Assembly: GCA_905331475.1 (NCBI GenBank)
Contig: CAJNYU010002381.1
Coordinates: forward strand, 62,001-126,000
Origin: Rotaria socialis
Lineage: Eukaryota > Rotifera > Eurotatoria > Philodinida > Philodinidae
DNA length: 64,000 nucleotides
Reading direction: 5' to 3'
Shown: one piece after another, positions 47,728-58,991 of the stretch
Position numbering within the stretch: position 1 is the first letter of the stretch
How the letters are laid out: each line of letters opens with the position of its first letter
Notes under the pieces: model-generated
Databases searched by the model: none
Told to the model about the DNA's origin: nothing
What the model saw: only the letters and a program-made list of their open reading frames with translations
Position numbers and translations under genes: made by a program

Positions 47728-49096
47728 CTGCAACATTAACGCACTAAAATTAGAGTAGATCCTTATCTCACGATGTTGAACTCGATAAATCTATTGTAGT
47801 ATCCACCAAAATACAAAGAGAATTTAAGAGAACGTTGAATCATTCTACGATTGTGATATCTACAGACTTACTAGGTCACAGTGAGAGGAACAAAAACGCA
47901 TTCAGAATCTTGAAAAGGCGTCAATGTTTCGATCTTGAAAAATGCAGATAAATTCGCGTATTTCGATTCTGTTTAAGCATACTTTTCGACGTATAGCAGA
48001 CTCAATATCCAGCTTTTATTCAAGCTTTTAAAACGCCTAAACTAACTTGTGAAAATCTGCACTGTTATTGAGACTTTGAAAATCAATGAAGCAGTCATGA
48101 TCAGTTCAAATTAAAAATTGAGATTCAATTCAACCTACTTTATAAAATATGTCAAATCAATTTGGTTTAGGTGTTCGATTTCGATACAAAGACAAGGGGA
48201 GATGTAATGCGTGAGTATCTATATAATTGGAACTTGTCTTGCTAAATCCTTCACCTCACGAATGCTTAGTAAATCAATGATGGATGACTAAATATATTTC
48301 TCAATGTTATTCTACTTCTAAAATGAATAGTCTCAAAGATGGTTGATTTATAGAACTGTTTCTCGAGAGACTACGACAACATAATCACATAATCCAATTA
48401 TATAGGATTTCTTTGAGTATTTATATGTATACTAAGATAAGAGAATTTATTTTATCTAATTTAAAGTTGCTTTTATGTGAATTTGAGTCATGAGTGCATT
48501 TGAAGAAAAGATTCTCTATCGAAAATATTTGGCGACCGATTATGGGTGTCCATGTCAGTTAATCTAAAAAGATCTCAAATAGCGCTCTGCATGCAATTCT
48601 ATATGATTAGTTTGTCGTGATTCAGCATTTCGTTTACTCCCCTACAACTGCAGTCTGAGGGAATCGTGGATTCTTGCAAATAATTGTCACGTTACCAGTC
48701 TTGGCAAAGGAGGTATGCCGTGATCTCACAACTACGATCGACTAACGTAAGTGAGCATATTTATAACTATTTTTTGGCTCGATGCTAATACAATCTACCA
48801 TTCAACAATCACTATATGTATGACAATAGAAAATTGTTTATTTAAAACAGAACCAATATATCAAGATACTTGCGATCACTTCCTCTGTTAAAAGGTCTAC
48901 TATTCAAATCATCACGCAACTTGTTAAAAAAGCATGCGGCAATTGATGGCAACAGTACCTAAACTGATAGAAATTATATTTGAATCGAATATAACGAAAG
49001 CTTCATGTGATGATGATCATTGAATCATAAATTTTAAGTGTCTAATATAAACAATTGTTTTCGGTTTCTTCACTACGATAAGTTGCAAGATAGGGT
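47728..49096. other. Intergenic region without recognisable gene
   Basis: 1.4 kb, AT-rich, no frames or repeats of note. It should hold the promoter and first exon of the VWA gene. Confidence 0.5.
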
Positions 49097-50287
49097 TTAT
49101 AATGAGTACATGAGGTAAACTGAGAGGATAAGCACGAATACAGATAGTCTCTCTCGATGAGAAGTAGAAGTAGTACATGAAAAAGAATCAGCACACTGGT
49201 CTCTACAAAAGAAGTGCTGTGCGATGTTGATTGCTATGTCGTAGGGTTCAGGATGATTGCGATTAGTCAGCACGATCACAGTAAGGCGCCGCATTGGAAA
49301 ACGAAGGATGACATTCTGGAAACCAATTGTCGATCCCGAATGCCAGACCATGTCTCCAGTGATTTTCCAACCCATACCATACTGAATGCCAGGTTCATCC
49401 GTCATCGTTGCTGGCGTAAACGCTAGTCGTAATGATTCTGAGCTTAACAAACGATTATCATAAAGAGCTGCATCCCACTTGAGTAGGTCATCGATCGACG
49501 AATATATACCACCATCACCTAGAACAGCACTTGTTTGATCCTGATCAGTTCGTGCCCATGACGATGAATTACCACTGTAGCCAAATGCACGATGCATAAC
49601 AGTGGAGATACCATTCTCGAATGCAATTGTGCCATGCATTTCAAGTGGTTGAAAGATTCGTTCGTACAGAAAATCTGCGAAACGTTTTCCAGAGGCTTGT
49701 TCAACAATGAGTGCCAATAGGGCATAACCACTGTTACTGTACCGATAGCGACTACCTGCAGGTGAGAAATGTGTGCGATTTTCTGCAATAAGAATATCCA
49801 AAACATCTGAATCATGCAATTGATTGTTTAAATCAGTATCAGGAACAAGAACTTCTTCATAATCAATTAGACCTGATGTATGTGTGAGGAGATGGCGAAT
49901 CGTGATCGCATCTGTCGCTAGAGGAAGCGTTGGGAACCATTTTCTACGTATTAAATCGTCCAACTGGAGTATTCCACTCTGTTCTTCGGCAAGTAATAAC
50001 ACCGCTGCAGCCGTGAACTGTTTCGTCAATGACGCTAGGCGAAAATTCGTTACTGGCGTTGTTTCGATGTCTGTCTCGATATCAGCAAATCCGTAAGATT
50101 GACGAAAAATCTGTTTCCCATTGCAAATGATAATCACTGCTGCTCCTGGAACAATCGCTTCGCTAGCATCATAGTTGCGCATGAGTTCATCGACAAAGAT
50201 TTCATCAACAGTTTTCGAGATGGACGATCCAATAATCAATAACACAATCAAAACTAGCGAATTATGATATTGGTGTTGCATGTGCAT
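49097..50287 (-). CDS. Serine beta-lactamase-family hydrolase, secreted/anchored
   Basis: Intronless, 396 residues. N-terminal signal peptide (SLVLIVLLIIGSSIS). Class C beta-lactamase/DD-peptidase fold with all three active-site motifs: SLTK (S86, K89), YSN (Y183-N185) and HSG (H316-G318). Other family blocks are IRHLLTHTSGL, FSPAGSRYRYSNSGYALL and GDGGIYSSIDDLLKWDAAL. This is the bacterial-type penicillin-binding/esterase group; animals have LACTB, but the signal peptide and the sequence (YSNSGY, GGIYSS) look bacterial. A final hydrophobic stretch (LSVFVLILSVYLMYSL) after a Ser/Thr segment suggests a GPI signal or membrane anchor, i.e. a eukaryotic adaptation. Likely substrates are peptidoglycan fragments, D-amino peptides or esters; inference only. 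Confidence 0.9.
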   Translation of the reverse strand: MHMQHQYHNSLVLIVLLIIGSSISKTVDEIFVDELMRNYDASEAIVPGAAVIIICNGKQIFRQSYGFADIETDIETTPVTNFRLASLTKQFTAAAVLLLAEEQSGILQLDDLIRRKWFPTLPLATDAITIRHLLTHTSGLIDYEEVLVPDTDLNNQLHDSDVLDILIAENRTHFSPAGSRYRYSNSGYALLALIVEQASGKRFADFLYERIFQPLEMHGTIAFENGISTVMHRAFGYSGNSSSWARTDQDQTSAVLGDGGIYSSIDDLLKWDAALYDNRLLSSESLRLAFTPATMTDEPGIQYGMGWKITGDMVWHSGSTIGFQNVILRFPMRRLTVIVLTNRNHPEPYDIAINIAQHFFCRDQCADSFSCTTSTSHRERLSVFVLILSVYLMYSL

Positions 50288-51446
50288 CAGTCTTGTGTGA
50301 GATACTCCTCTCTTATTTTTTTTTACTACTTGTAGAATAATGGAGACTGGTTGTTAAAAGATAAAGATGAGTACGCGTCTCTCTCTTTTTTTCTTTCGAT
50401 TAAGTGCCGCAATAAATCCCCTAGTATATCAGATAAATGTTGTATGCCGTTGCATTTGCCGATGCTATTTGACATTATTGACTAAACTGACGTGTAGAGT
50501 AATACTTAGGAGAAGAAAAAACACATCAGTCATCGTCCTTCTCCACATATCTCTCAATAATGTATTTGCATAATTCGCTTTTATTATACATCTTTAATTC
50601 ATGGTATGACAGATTTTCTCTTCTAACATTCGCTGTACGTAGTTCAATTTAGGACTACGTTTGATGTCACAACTTCTTTGCTACTTACGATGTATCAAAA
50701 CTATCGAAATACTAATTAAACTTAGTGTTATAAACATGTCGAGGTCGATTTCTTTCATGTATCATTATTCTTCAACTGATATTGCTATAGAATACTTGAT
50801 AGGGCCGAGTTTCATGGCTCAAATATTGTTTTCCCCATTCCAATTGGCCCAATCGTGACCTAAGAACAGCAAACTATTGGGAGGCCATTTGAAAATTAGT
50901 TAAGTGGCGATGTATATGAGAAAGAAAGGAATGGTAGCAATGGAGTAGAATAAGAGACAACCAGTTAAATGTTGACTCGGAACTGAACAGCATCACAAGA
51001 GAAATTATGTTTCTTTTCTTTCAACAAATTCAAATTGATATTTTCTTTTTTATTTCAGTCTCTGTGGTGTTAAATGGGTACTCTATTCAGTTAGCAGCAT
51101 CCACTGATTACTGTGACTACCGATGCTAGAAAAAAAACATTGGTTAATTAAATCTGTTCGAATAGTTAACGAAGTAAAATATTTCAGTGAAACTATTGTT
51201 TACTGTTTTTGGGTCTTCAAATTCACAGAATAATTACTGAAAACGCATGAATATTATAGATATTTTCATCGAGCAAAACGTAACCATCGTATCGGGCTGT
51301 CATCTAGCGAAATGATGTCTACTTGGTTTCTTACCGTTTATATAAGAGAAAATTATCGACACCTTCATTATGAAAATATGTCGTTCTATTTCGAGATAAA
51401 AACATAAGTGTATGATTGCTTTTTTTTGCATTGTTATTCGCTACAG
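50288..51446. other. Divergent intergenic region beta-lactamase / mannitol dehydrogenase
   Basis: About 1.2 kb, with no gene or repeat recognised. The first (start) exon of the dehydrogenase probably lies at its right end. Confidence 0.5.
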
Positions 51447-53038
51447 GTTATAGTGGCTGCTGACACTTCTTTAGCGCGTCTCATTGTGGATAAGTTTAAA
51501 TGCAACTCCGTGCATACTCATCTACCCACTTACAATCGTCACGAGCTGAAACATGGCATTGTACACTTGAGTTTAGGTAATTTTCATCGTTCACATCTAG
51601 CATACTACATGGACGTGTTAGCAACTGAATACGACCAAATTGATTGGGGAATAGTGGGTATTGGAGTTCGTTCTGTCGATAAATCGATTAGTACAGTACT
51701 TCAGGCACAAGATGGCCTGTACACGCTGATATCCAAAGGTTCTGTTGAAACAGACATTAATGTTCGAATTATTGGGTCTATCATTGGTTACATATTTGCG
51801 CCAGATGAGCCAGAAAGAGCGTTGGCCACACTTATGCATCCGGACACGAAAATTGTTTCAATGACAATTACTGTAAGTGGCTATGACATAGACATGACCA
51901 ATATTGACATTCAGCATGATTTACAACATCCACAAACCCCTAGAACAGTGTTCGGTTTTCTTACTCATGCCCTAGACGGCCGTCGTCGAGCTAGTTTAGC
52001 TCCGTTTACGATTTTGTCATGTGACAACGTTCAACAGAATGGAGAAGTTGCAAAACGATGTATTCTTGAATTTACTAAAGCGCTCAACAATGTCGAACTA
52101 CTTGACTATATTCAAACTAAAGTCACATTTCCGAATTCTATGGGCAAGTTGAGTTTGATCAGAGCAACAGAATATTCATTTTCGTACTGATATATATTTT
52201 AAATTTTTTAGTTGATCGAATCACACCGGCTACCACTGATGCTGATCGGCACTATGTTTATTTGCACTGCGGTATCGCTGATGGATGGCCTGTAGTAGCC
52301 GAATCATTTATGCAATGGGTTGTCGAAGATTCATTTTGTAGTGGGCGCCCCCCACTTGAATTACTTACGAATGTGCCTTATAATGTTCTGCTAACCGAAC
52401 ATGTCGAAGCGTACGAATGCATGAAAATGCGTCTTCTTAATGCAGCTCACACAGCCATGTGCTATCTCGGCTATTTGATGGGTTATACATATATTCATGA
52501 GATCATGTCAGAGAAAAATATGCAGTTTTTTATCGAACATTTGATGAGTGATGAAGTCACCCCTGTTTTACCTCCTGTGCCTAATGTTGATCTTGCTGAG
52601 TACAAGCGCAAAATTATTGAACGTTTCTCAAATCGACATATGAAAGATACAGTATCAAGAGTGTGCATGGATGGTGCATCGAAATTTCCGAAATATCTCG
52701 TGCCGACCATTGTTGAACAGTTAAAACGAGGCGTTATTCCATACTTTTGTGCAATGGCTGTCGGTTCATGGATTCGATATTTTGGTGGAAAGGATGAAAG
52801 CGGTCAATCAATCGTACTCCGTGATGTTTTAGCAGATGAACTCCAATTACAAAAATTAGCCAGTGAAGCAAGATTCACTGCTATTGAAATGTTACGCGTA
52901 CGACAAGTTTTCGGGGATTTGGCCAACAATAAACTGTTTGCAGAGACTGTACAGGACGCCGTGAAACTTCTTTATGAAGAAGGCTCAAAGGCAGCCCTCG
53001 AAAAATGGATTGGGCGCGTTGATTATAGTCATAAATAA
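51447..53038 (+). CDS. Mannitol 2-dehydrogenase-family polyol dehydrogenase
   Basis: NAD(P)-dependent oxidation of mannitol or a similar polyol/uronate (long-chain PSLDR family). Exons 51447-52143 and 52212-53038, about 508 residues visible. Exon 1 follows a CTACAG acceptor at 51446 and has no ATG before the conserved core, so the start lies in an unlocated upstream exon. Blocks: GIVHLSLGNFHRSHLAYYMD, WGIVGIGVRS, GLYTLISKG, LSCDNVQQNG, then FPNSM|VDRITPAT across the splice, IADGWPVVAE and the C-terminal KFPKYLVPTI. The intron is GC-AG (G|GCAAGT ... TTTTTAG), and this choice restores the family motif NSMVDRITP. The family is common in bacteria and fungi and rare in animals, pointing to lateral transfer. 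Confidence 0.9.
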
Positions 53039-53354
53039 ACGAATGTTATGCTTTCTTTCAATTCTTGCTATTGCAATTGAATGAGTTCGATCAGATCTTG
53101 AGAATGTGGGTATGCCTATAAGTCAAATCTAGCATTAATATTCACACCCAACTTGATAAATAGGCCAGCAATCGATTCTATCTGTCAGTGTTGATACATT
53201 TCTTGTTTTTGAATTACTCCGAACAAACTTTGGAGTTTGCACACACTCAAGTGAATAACTGAAAAAAAACTATGCACTGTGGAATCATTGCTTTCCTGAA
53301 CAGCATGCGCTGCTTTCCATGATAAATCAAAACATACAATGATTTATTAGTCTC
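53039..53354. other. Convergent 3' region dehydrogenase / chitinase-like gene
   Basis: 316 bp with a GT/CA-rich hairpin at 53100-53157; no gene. Confidence 0.55.
53100..53157. repeat. GT/CA-rich hairpin element, degenerate
   Basis: GAGAATGTGGGTATG, loop, ATTCACACCCAACTT. Imperfect arms. It lies 62 bp after the dehydrogenase stop and 198 bp after the opposing chitinase-like stop. Confidence 0.5.
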
Positions 53355-55258
53355 TTACAGTTCAAGTTCTTCTTCTTCTTTTTGTTCTTTGAACACCTTG
53401 CTGGCCTGTTTCCAGTATTTTTCCCGATCCGCAGATCCATTATTGCCCCCATTTATCTTTTTCGTAATCTTTCGAAAGTCTTTCAAGGTATTACGATCGG
53501 CCAATTTGTTTAATTGACGCTTGTTCCAAAACCACACACTAGTCCGAAATCCGACCTCAGGTGTCTCAACCAGCTCTGGATTATTCACTAAATCTAAGTC
53601 AAGATCCTTACCAGCAGCTGCATAATTTGCTCGGCCAGTCAATTGAATGGGACCTCGGCCTTTAAAGAGTTTTCCGTCACCTGGCTGGTTGTTGCCCAAA
53701 TCCTTTCGACCTTCATATGCTTTACCACTGCCTATTTCTTTCATGTAGCGAAATTGGCCGCTTTCGTGTGCCAATTGAGCAAGAAAAGCAGCTTTACGGG
53801 CGGGCGTGTTGATATTACCTTCCACGAGAGCGTTATTTATGTGTGTCAAGTACTCAGGATGCTTGTTAAGAGGCATGATTGCTTTAAGTTGGGATGGTGT
53901 AATGGCTGAAAAAAATAAACAGCTGATAAACATAAGGCGGATGCGCCAAGTTTTAAAGTGTTATAGATTTGTACTCTCTTAAACTTTTCAAGTAATCGAT
54001 ATTCGATCGAGATTGTTTGCAAAGAGTCTTGAAGGATTACATTTTCCCGTTATCATGAGGGAAATTATGAAAATTGCTCTATCCACCAACCATTTTTGTA
54101 TTCTCCTTGTTTTTCTGTATTACTTCTTGTCTTCAGTTTCAATAAAACTCATTTTTACTTCCTGTCCTGCATATCTCAAGTGAATACGCCTCCGACGAGT
54201 TCATAGTTAAGTTGTGAGTGTATAATATATCACTATCTATTGGTTGAACGTTCACAGTCTGATCAGATGGTTCATCATAGATAGATAGAGTTCTCAATGG
54301 ATGTGTGGTTGTAACCTGTAACATCAAGTATCCACAACCACACTCTCTTGCGCCAGTTATTCAGCATTGGTAGAGTCTTGAATGCATATACTCTATCTAC
54401 TCAAAACAACGCACAGAATCTATAATTTACGATAACTATCCCGCTCACCCACAAAACATCTTACCACTGTTGGATATACTTTTATCCTGTATGAGGTCAG
54501 GATATGAATTCCAACCTTGTCCAGGAGCACCAAACACACTTCCCCCTATCCCCAAGTCACCGAATGAATTGCGTCCACCTCCCATGTTACCAAATGGTCT
54601 AATTCTAATTCCAACATTACCCAATGGGTTGCTGCCATCTCCAAGGTTTCCAAATGAGTTGATTCCTTTTTCCACATTACTAAAGTCACCACGTCCACGT
54701 CCAAAATTGCTCATGGACATTCCTTCATTCCCAATAGTATCTAATGGACTGCTGCCACTTCCAAGATTTCTGAATGAGTTGACTTCTTTTCCTAGATCAC
54801 CTAATGTATTGCCACCACTCTCAACACTACCGAATGCATTGCCGCTACTTCCTAAACCATTGAAAGGGCTACTGCCACTTCCAATACTACCGAATGTATC
54901 GCCGCTACTTCCTAAACTACCGAAGGAACTGCCGCTGCTTCCTAAACCACCAAAGGAACTGTCGCTGCTCCCCGAACCACCGAGAATATTGCGGCTACTT
55001 CCTAAACCACCGAAAGAACTGCCGCTACTTCCAAAACCACTGAATGTACTGCCGCTGCTTCCTAAACCACCGAAGGAACTGCCGCTGCTCCCCGAACCGC
55101 CGAGTATATTGCGGCTACTTCCTAAACCACCGAAGGAACTGCCGCTACTTCCATAGTTGCCGATCGAGTAGCTCGTAACAGAAGATCCTAAAAAAACGTA
55201 GATCGAATGCACCTTGTCCTGGAAGACATGACTCTAGGCGAGCTATCTCGTCTATCTT
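53355..55258 (-). CDS. GH19 chitinase-like protein with Gly/Ser repeat domain
   Basis: Three visible exons, 55258-55213, 55187-54465 and 53905-53355, all joined in phase 1, about 440 residues; the 5' (signal peptide) exon was not found. Exon b encodes about 240 residues of imperfect 9-12-residue repeats of the type GSSGSSFGGLG, later GN/GD-rich, resembling a flexible or silk-like linker. Exon c encodes a glycoside hydrolase 19 (chitinase/endolysin) domain: AAFLAQLAHESGQFRYMKE with the acidic catalytic residue, then the substrate-binding FKGRGPIQLTGRANYAAAG and VWFWNKRQLN. A Lys/Glu-rich tail ends it. The GH19 part resembles bacterial/phage-type endolysins rather than animal GH18 chitinases. 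Likely cleaves chitin or peptidoglycan outside the cell. Exon joining is inferred from phase and splice sites. Confidence 0.8.
54299..54346. repeat. GT/CA-rich hairpin element in intron of the GH19 gene
   Basis: GTGTGGTTGT (54303-54312) pairs perfectly with ACAACCACAC (54324-54333 region) around a short loop. The only copy inside an intron. Confidence 0.65.
54469..55170. repeat. Imperfect tandem coding repeat (Gly/Ser units)
   Basis: Units of about 27-36 nt encoding GSSGSSFGGLG on the minus strand, most regular at 54840-55150 and more diverged towards 54500. Length variation between alleles is likely. Confidence 0.85.
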
Positions 55259-58200
55259 CTGCAATAAAAGAGCCGGAATCAGTCATTTACGATGGAGGTA
55301 ATTCGGTTAAAGCGGATTCTAATGAGAGTGGCACAAAGGATAATTTTATGTCGATTTAACTTGGAAAGGCATAGTTTGATAGTTGCTTAGGCGCCACAAC
55401 TCAAAATTCTTTCAATGTGATACTAAACCAATCGTTGATACGTATAGGATGGTTTCACGTTCAATATCAATGCGTCGCATACACAATGTGGGGCAAATGC
55501 CGATGCTTTTTTTTTATTGAAATCGATTTGGAATTAGCAAGTGACATTCATCGAGACTCGACACACGTTTTCTATAGACTGACTGGATCGAAGAATGCAT
55601 GTGAGTGATCAAACAGGTGAATGTTTGGAGTAGAAAACCACTCTATATGGCGTGGGGAAGATTGAACAAAAACGATGCGTAGAAAAATTCGATTGAGGCT
55701 CGGCCTCTTATCCCAGTACGGGCATTAAAGTATAAACGTGTGTTAAGTAATGCATACATATAAGAGAAGACTTAGCAAACAGCAACGATGTGTTTCAGAG
55801 AGTTATTTTTTCCGTATTGAATAAGTTCGTGCTTTTCGAAGAAATTAGTGAGTGCAAATTTTAAATCGAGGTATTATGGCTTCCCCAAGACCATTGTAAA
55901 TAGCTGTTTCGAAACAAACCGTATTTAATAGATCTGTTTAGCAACGGAGGGACACAGCGGGGAAGTCAGATATTATTAGGTTGGATTCCATAACAACACG
56001 TGAAATGGGCTGAGTTATAATAGTGCTTAGATCATGTTGGAACTCTCTTGGCTGCGATTAATCTAAATATTGAGGCTTGTGGTTTGATGTAGCAAAATGA
56101 TCTTGTTGCGAGTGTCAATTGGTGAGACAGTGATATCATCGATATAGTTAACTCAAAATAGAACGGCTATAGAAAAGTAGAAAGTATGCGAATTCGAAGG
56201 TAAGGCTGAAATCAACAGTGTATGCGTATCGTCCACTCATGATTTCTTAGTCCTAGTTTTGTTATATTCCTTAGCGAAGCTGAATTGGTTATTATTCAGC
56301 AGGTGTATTGTGTGATTGTTGTGATTCAATAGAATCTATCAGAATTTTCTCTACTACGTCGCTCTTCTGTAAATAAGACTAATCATCAATGACACTAAAA
56401 ATTTATTTGAAGTGAAATAAGTAAAGATTTGTTATAACTATGACAATTTATCCAAATAATGAACAGTGACAGTTGAAAAGTACTACGAGTTTTAAGTGAA
56501 CTGGAAGCATACAGAACTTAACGAAATTATTTTTATTTTGCATTATTTTAAGTTTTACTTAAATCTTAAAGTTCTTACATGAAAGCAAAATACAATGATA
56601 ATGAGGGAAGCAATACTCTCTAATGATGAAAGACCTCAACAATGAAAGCATAATAAGTCTTATTACTCATTATGGCTTTAACGAGTGGAAACTTGCTGTT
56701 TCATCAGACAATATCTGTAATTTTTCAGAAGAACAAAAAGTAAAAAATCCTATCTGACAAAAATCTCTGCTCATTCCCTTCTGACATCTGATCTTCATGT
56801 ATACACTACATTAAACGATGGATCGAAACATTCAATAATTTAATAACAATGATCGTCACGTCTATAAGCATAACAGATTAAACAAACAGGCTCGTAAAAA
56901 TCATAAATCATTGCATATGGATAGACAACGTGCCTCAATATTACGATCATATTTCTCCGTTTCGTATACTAGGAAATAGAATCTTCATATTGAGTCATGC
57001 GATGCACTAAAACACTGAATAGATACGAATTTTATATTCTCATCTTAAGATACTACTCCTAGCTCGATTTCAATCATAATGCCTTAGTGTCCGTTGTCAT
57101 CCCACAGAGTTATTTGTGCAATAATTGATAGGGATGGTCATCTTGTTCACAGTTATATATGTTACAGGTAGACACAGTTGAATTTCTGCTTCTAGACGTT
57201 ACCATTCCAGTCTAAGGAAAAAATCGGAGTAAAATCAGTGGAAGCTTCAACAATTGTGTTAAAATCAAATTAAACCCATACTATTTTATTATTTTTTCAG
57301 CCACAAAAAATTGATTGAAAGCATTTGAGTCGCTTTTTCTTTCTATACATGAGTACCTTTTTCGCATGAGATGGGGAGCTACCGTTACTTAAGCTTGTAA
57401 TCAGTAAACTACGTAATGACATAATCTAGAAAATAAGATTAACATACTTTGCTAGCTTGCCTATTCCTTAGGAAATCATCTTGTCTAAAATAGCAGGAAG
57501 TGAGTTTTAGAGACAATGAGTTCCTACAGAGAAACGTAAGTTTCCTGCCATTACTAATCTTCTTTTCTCATTGTTACCTGTAATAAGAATCACTATTAAT
57601 TTTAAAATATTATGCATAATCTCCATGAACGTCCGGCGAATCACACTTGACACACGTAAACTTCGACTATTTGCTGAAATAAATATTTAACCAAGAAGGT
57701 GAAAAGTTGTAATTAACTTATATAGGGTAAAGTGGTATTATTCTCATTTCGTTTAACATTTTCATGGTATCGGGTTTCTTATCATGTGCACATGCGTGCA
57801 TCAAATATTTCTTGATTCATTTCAAATGCTATTCAGATAAAAAAAAAGGTATCTCTTCCTAATATTGTTGTTTTTGTTTCACGTTGTTTTGAATGAAAGT
57901 ATTGCAACATGTGAACATAAAATAAGACAATATTTGTTTTACTCTTTCATTTTATTAATATCCTATACTAGTGCAATACAAATGCGATGCATAGACCATA
58001 GATGATAGCAATTCGTAGAGAAAATATCTTTTAAATCACAATGCAATATCCATTTGCTAGAAACTGACTCGCTATTTATTGAACTCTTATTTACGCTCTC
58101 ATTAAATAAATTCAATACGATCTCAATGTGTGACCAATTTTTATGATTTAATAAATGAAACGCTTTTTGATAATAATTTGCTCGTCCAAATGTCCCGGAA

Positions 58201-58991
58201 ATGTTTAAAGAGATTTGGAGAAAACGACTAGGATTGACTTTCAAATTTGAACAACTAGAGATTCCATTCACATTATTTTTCGTCGAGAAGAAGCGTTTTA
58301 TAAAGTTGAACGTCAAATCTCACCAACAAAACAAAAAGAGATGTAAATATAGTGAAATTTCTGATTACAGTACTCGTACCTGTAGCTATACATAAAACTT
58401 CTATCCCTGAGTTCATTAAAAGAGGAAACGACACTGCTCGCTATGAATGGTAAGACTACGACTGTTCTAGAACACTCCGAAGTCTTCGTCGAAATATTGA
58501 GTGACTAAATTTCTTGGTTGAACGTTCCGGAGAGAATAATTTAGAAGTCAATACTGATTTCGAATAGAACCAAATGTTATATCACTAAAGAGCCGTTTGT
58601 ATCCGATCGAGTAATAGCTAATCGAGCGACCTTATGTTTTGGTGCTTATTGCTTGATTGACGCTATATTCTATTGCTATCCATTGTAACGGAGAGCTTAT
58701 TCATTCAGATCACTGAATGACAGTGAAGAGCAGAAATACCCATATTTCTTGTGATAAAATTTTCAGTTGGGAGATTGGCGTATCATCGGTTTAATTAAAC
58801 TTTTGAATAAATTAAAAGGTCAATCTGAGTTTTTTGGACTGGTACAAAATTACGACTGATCACATAAGCCACATTTTCTATTCGAAAAGCAGTCCTCAAC
58901 GAATCTCAACCCTGTTCATAAATAGATAAACGTAACGGACGTTGGTATTAAAATATTTAGTAAGACAAAAAAAGAGATAGAATCATCTTAC
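55259..58991. other. 3.7-kb gene-poor region
   Basis: No convincing coding sequence. The left end probably holds the first exon(s) and promoter of the GH19 gene. A frame near 57963-58316 (minus) has no recognisable domain or splice support. No clear repeats. Confidence 0.5.

Noticed and set aside
54470-55156. Long plus-strand Leu/Pro-rich reading frame
   Set aside because: It is the complement of the Gly/Ser repeat exon; splice sites and the GH19 join support the minus strand only.
57963-58316. 117-codon minus-strand frame in the gene-poor region
   Set aside because: Unremarkable composition, no splice continuation or recognisable domain.
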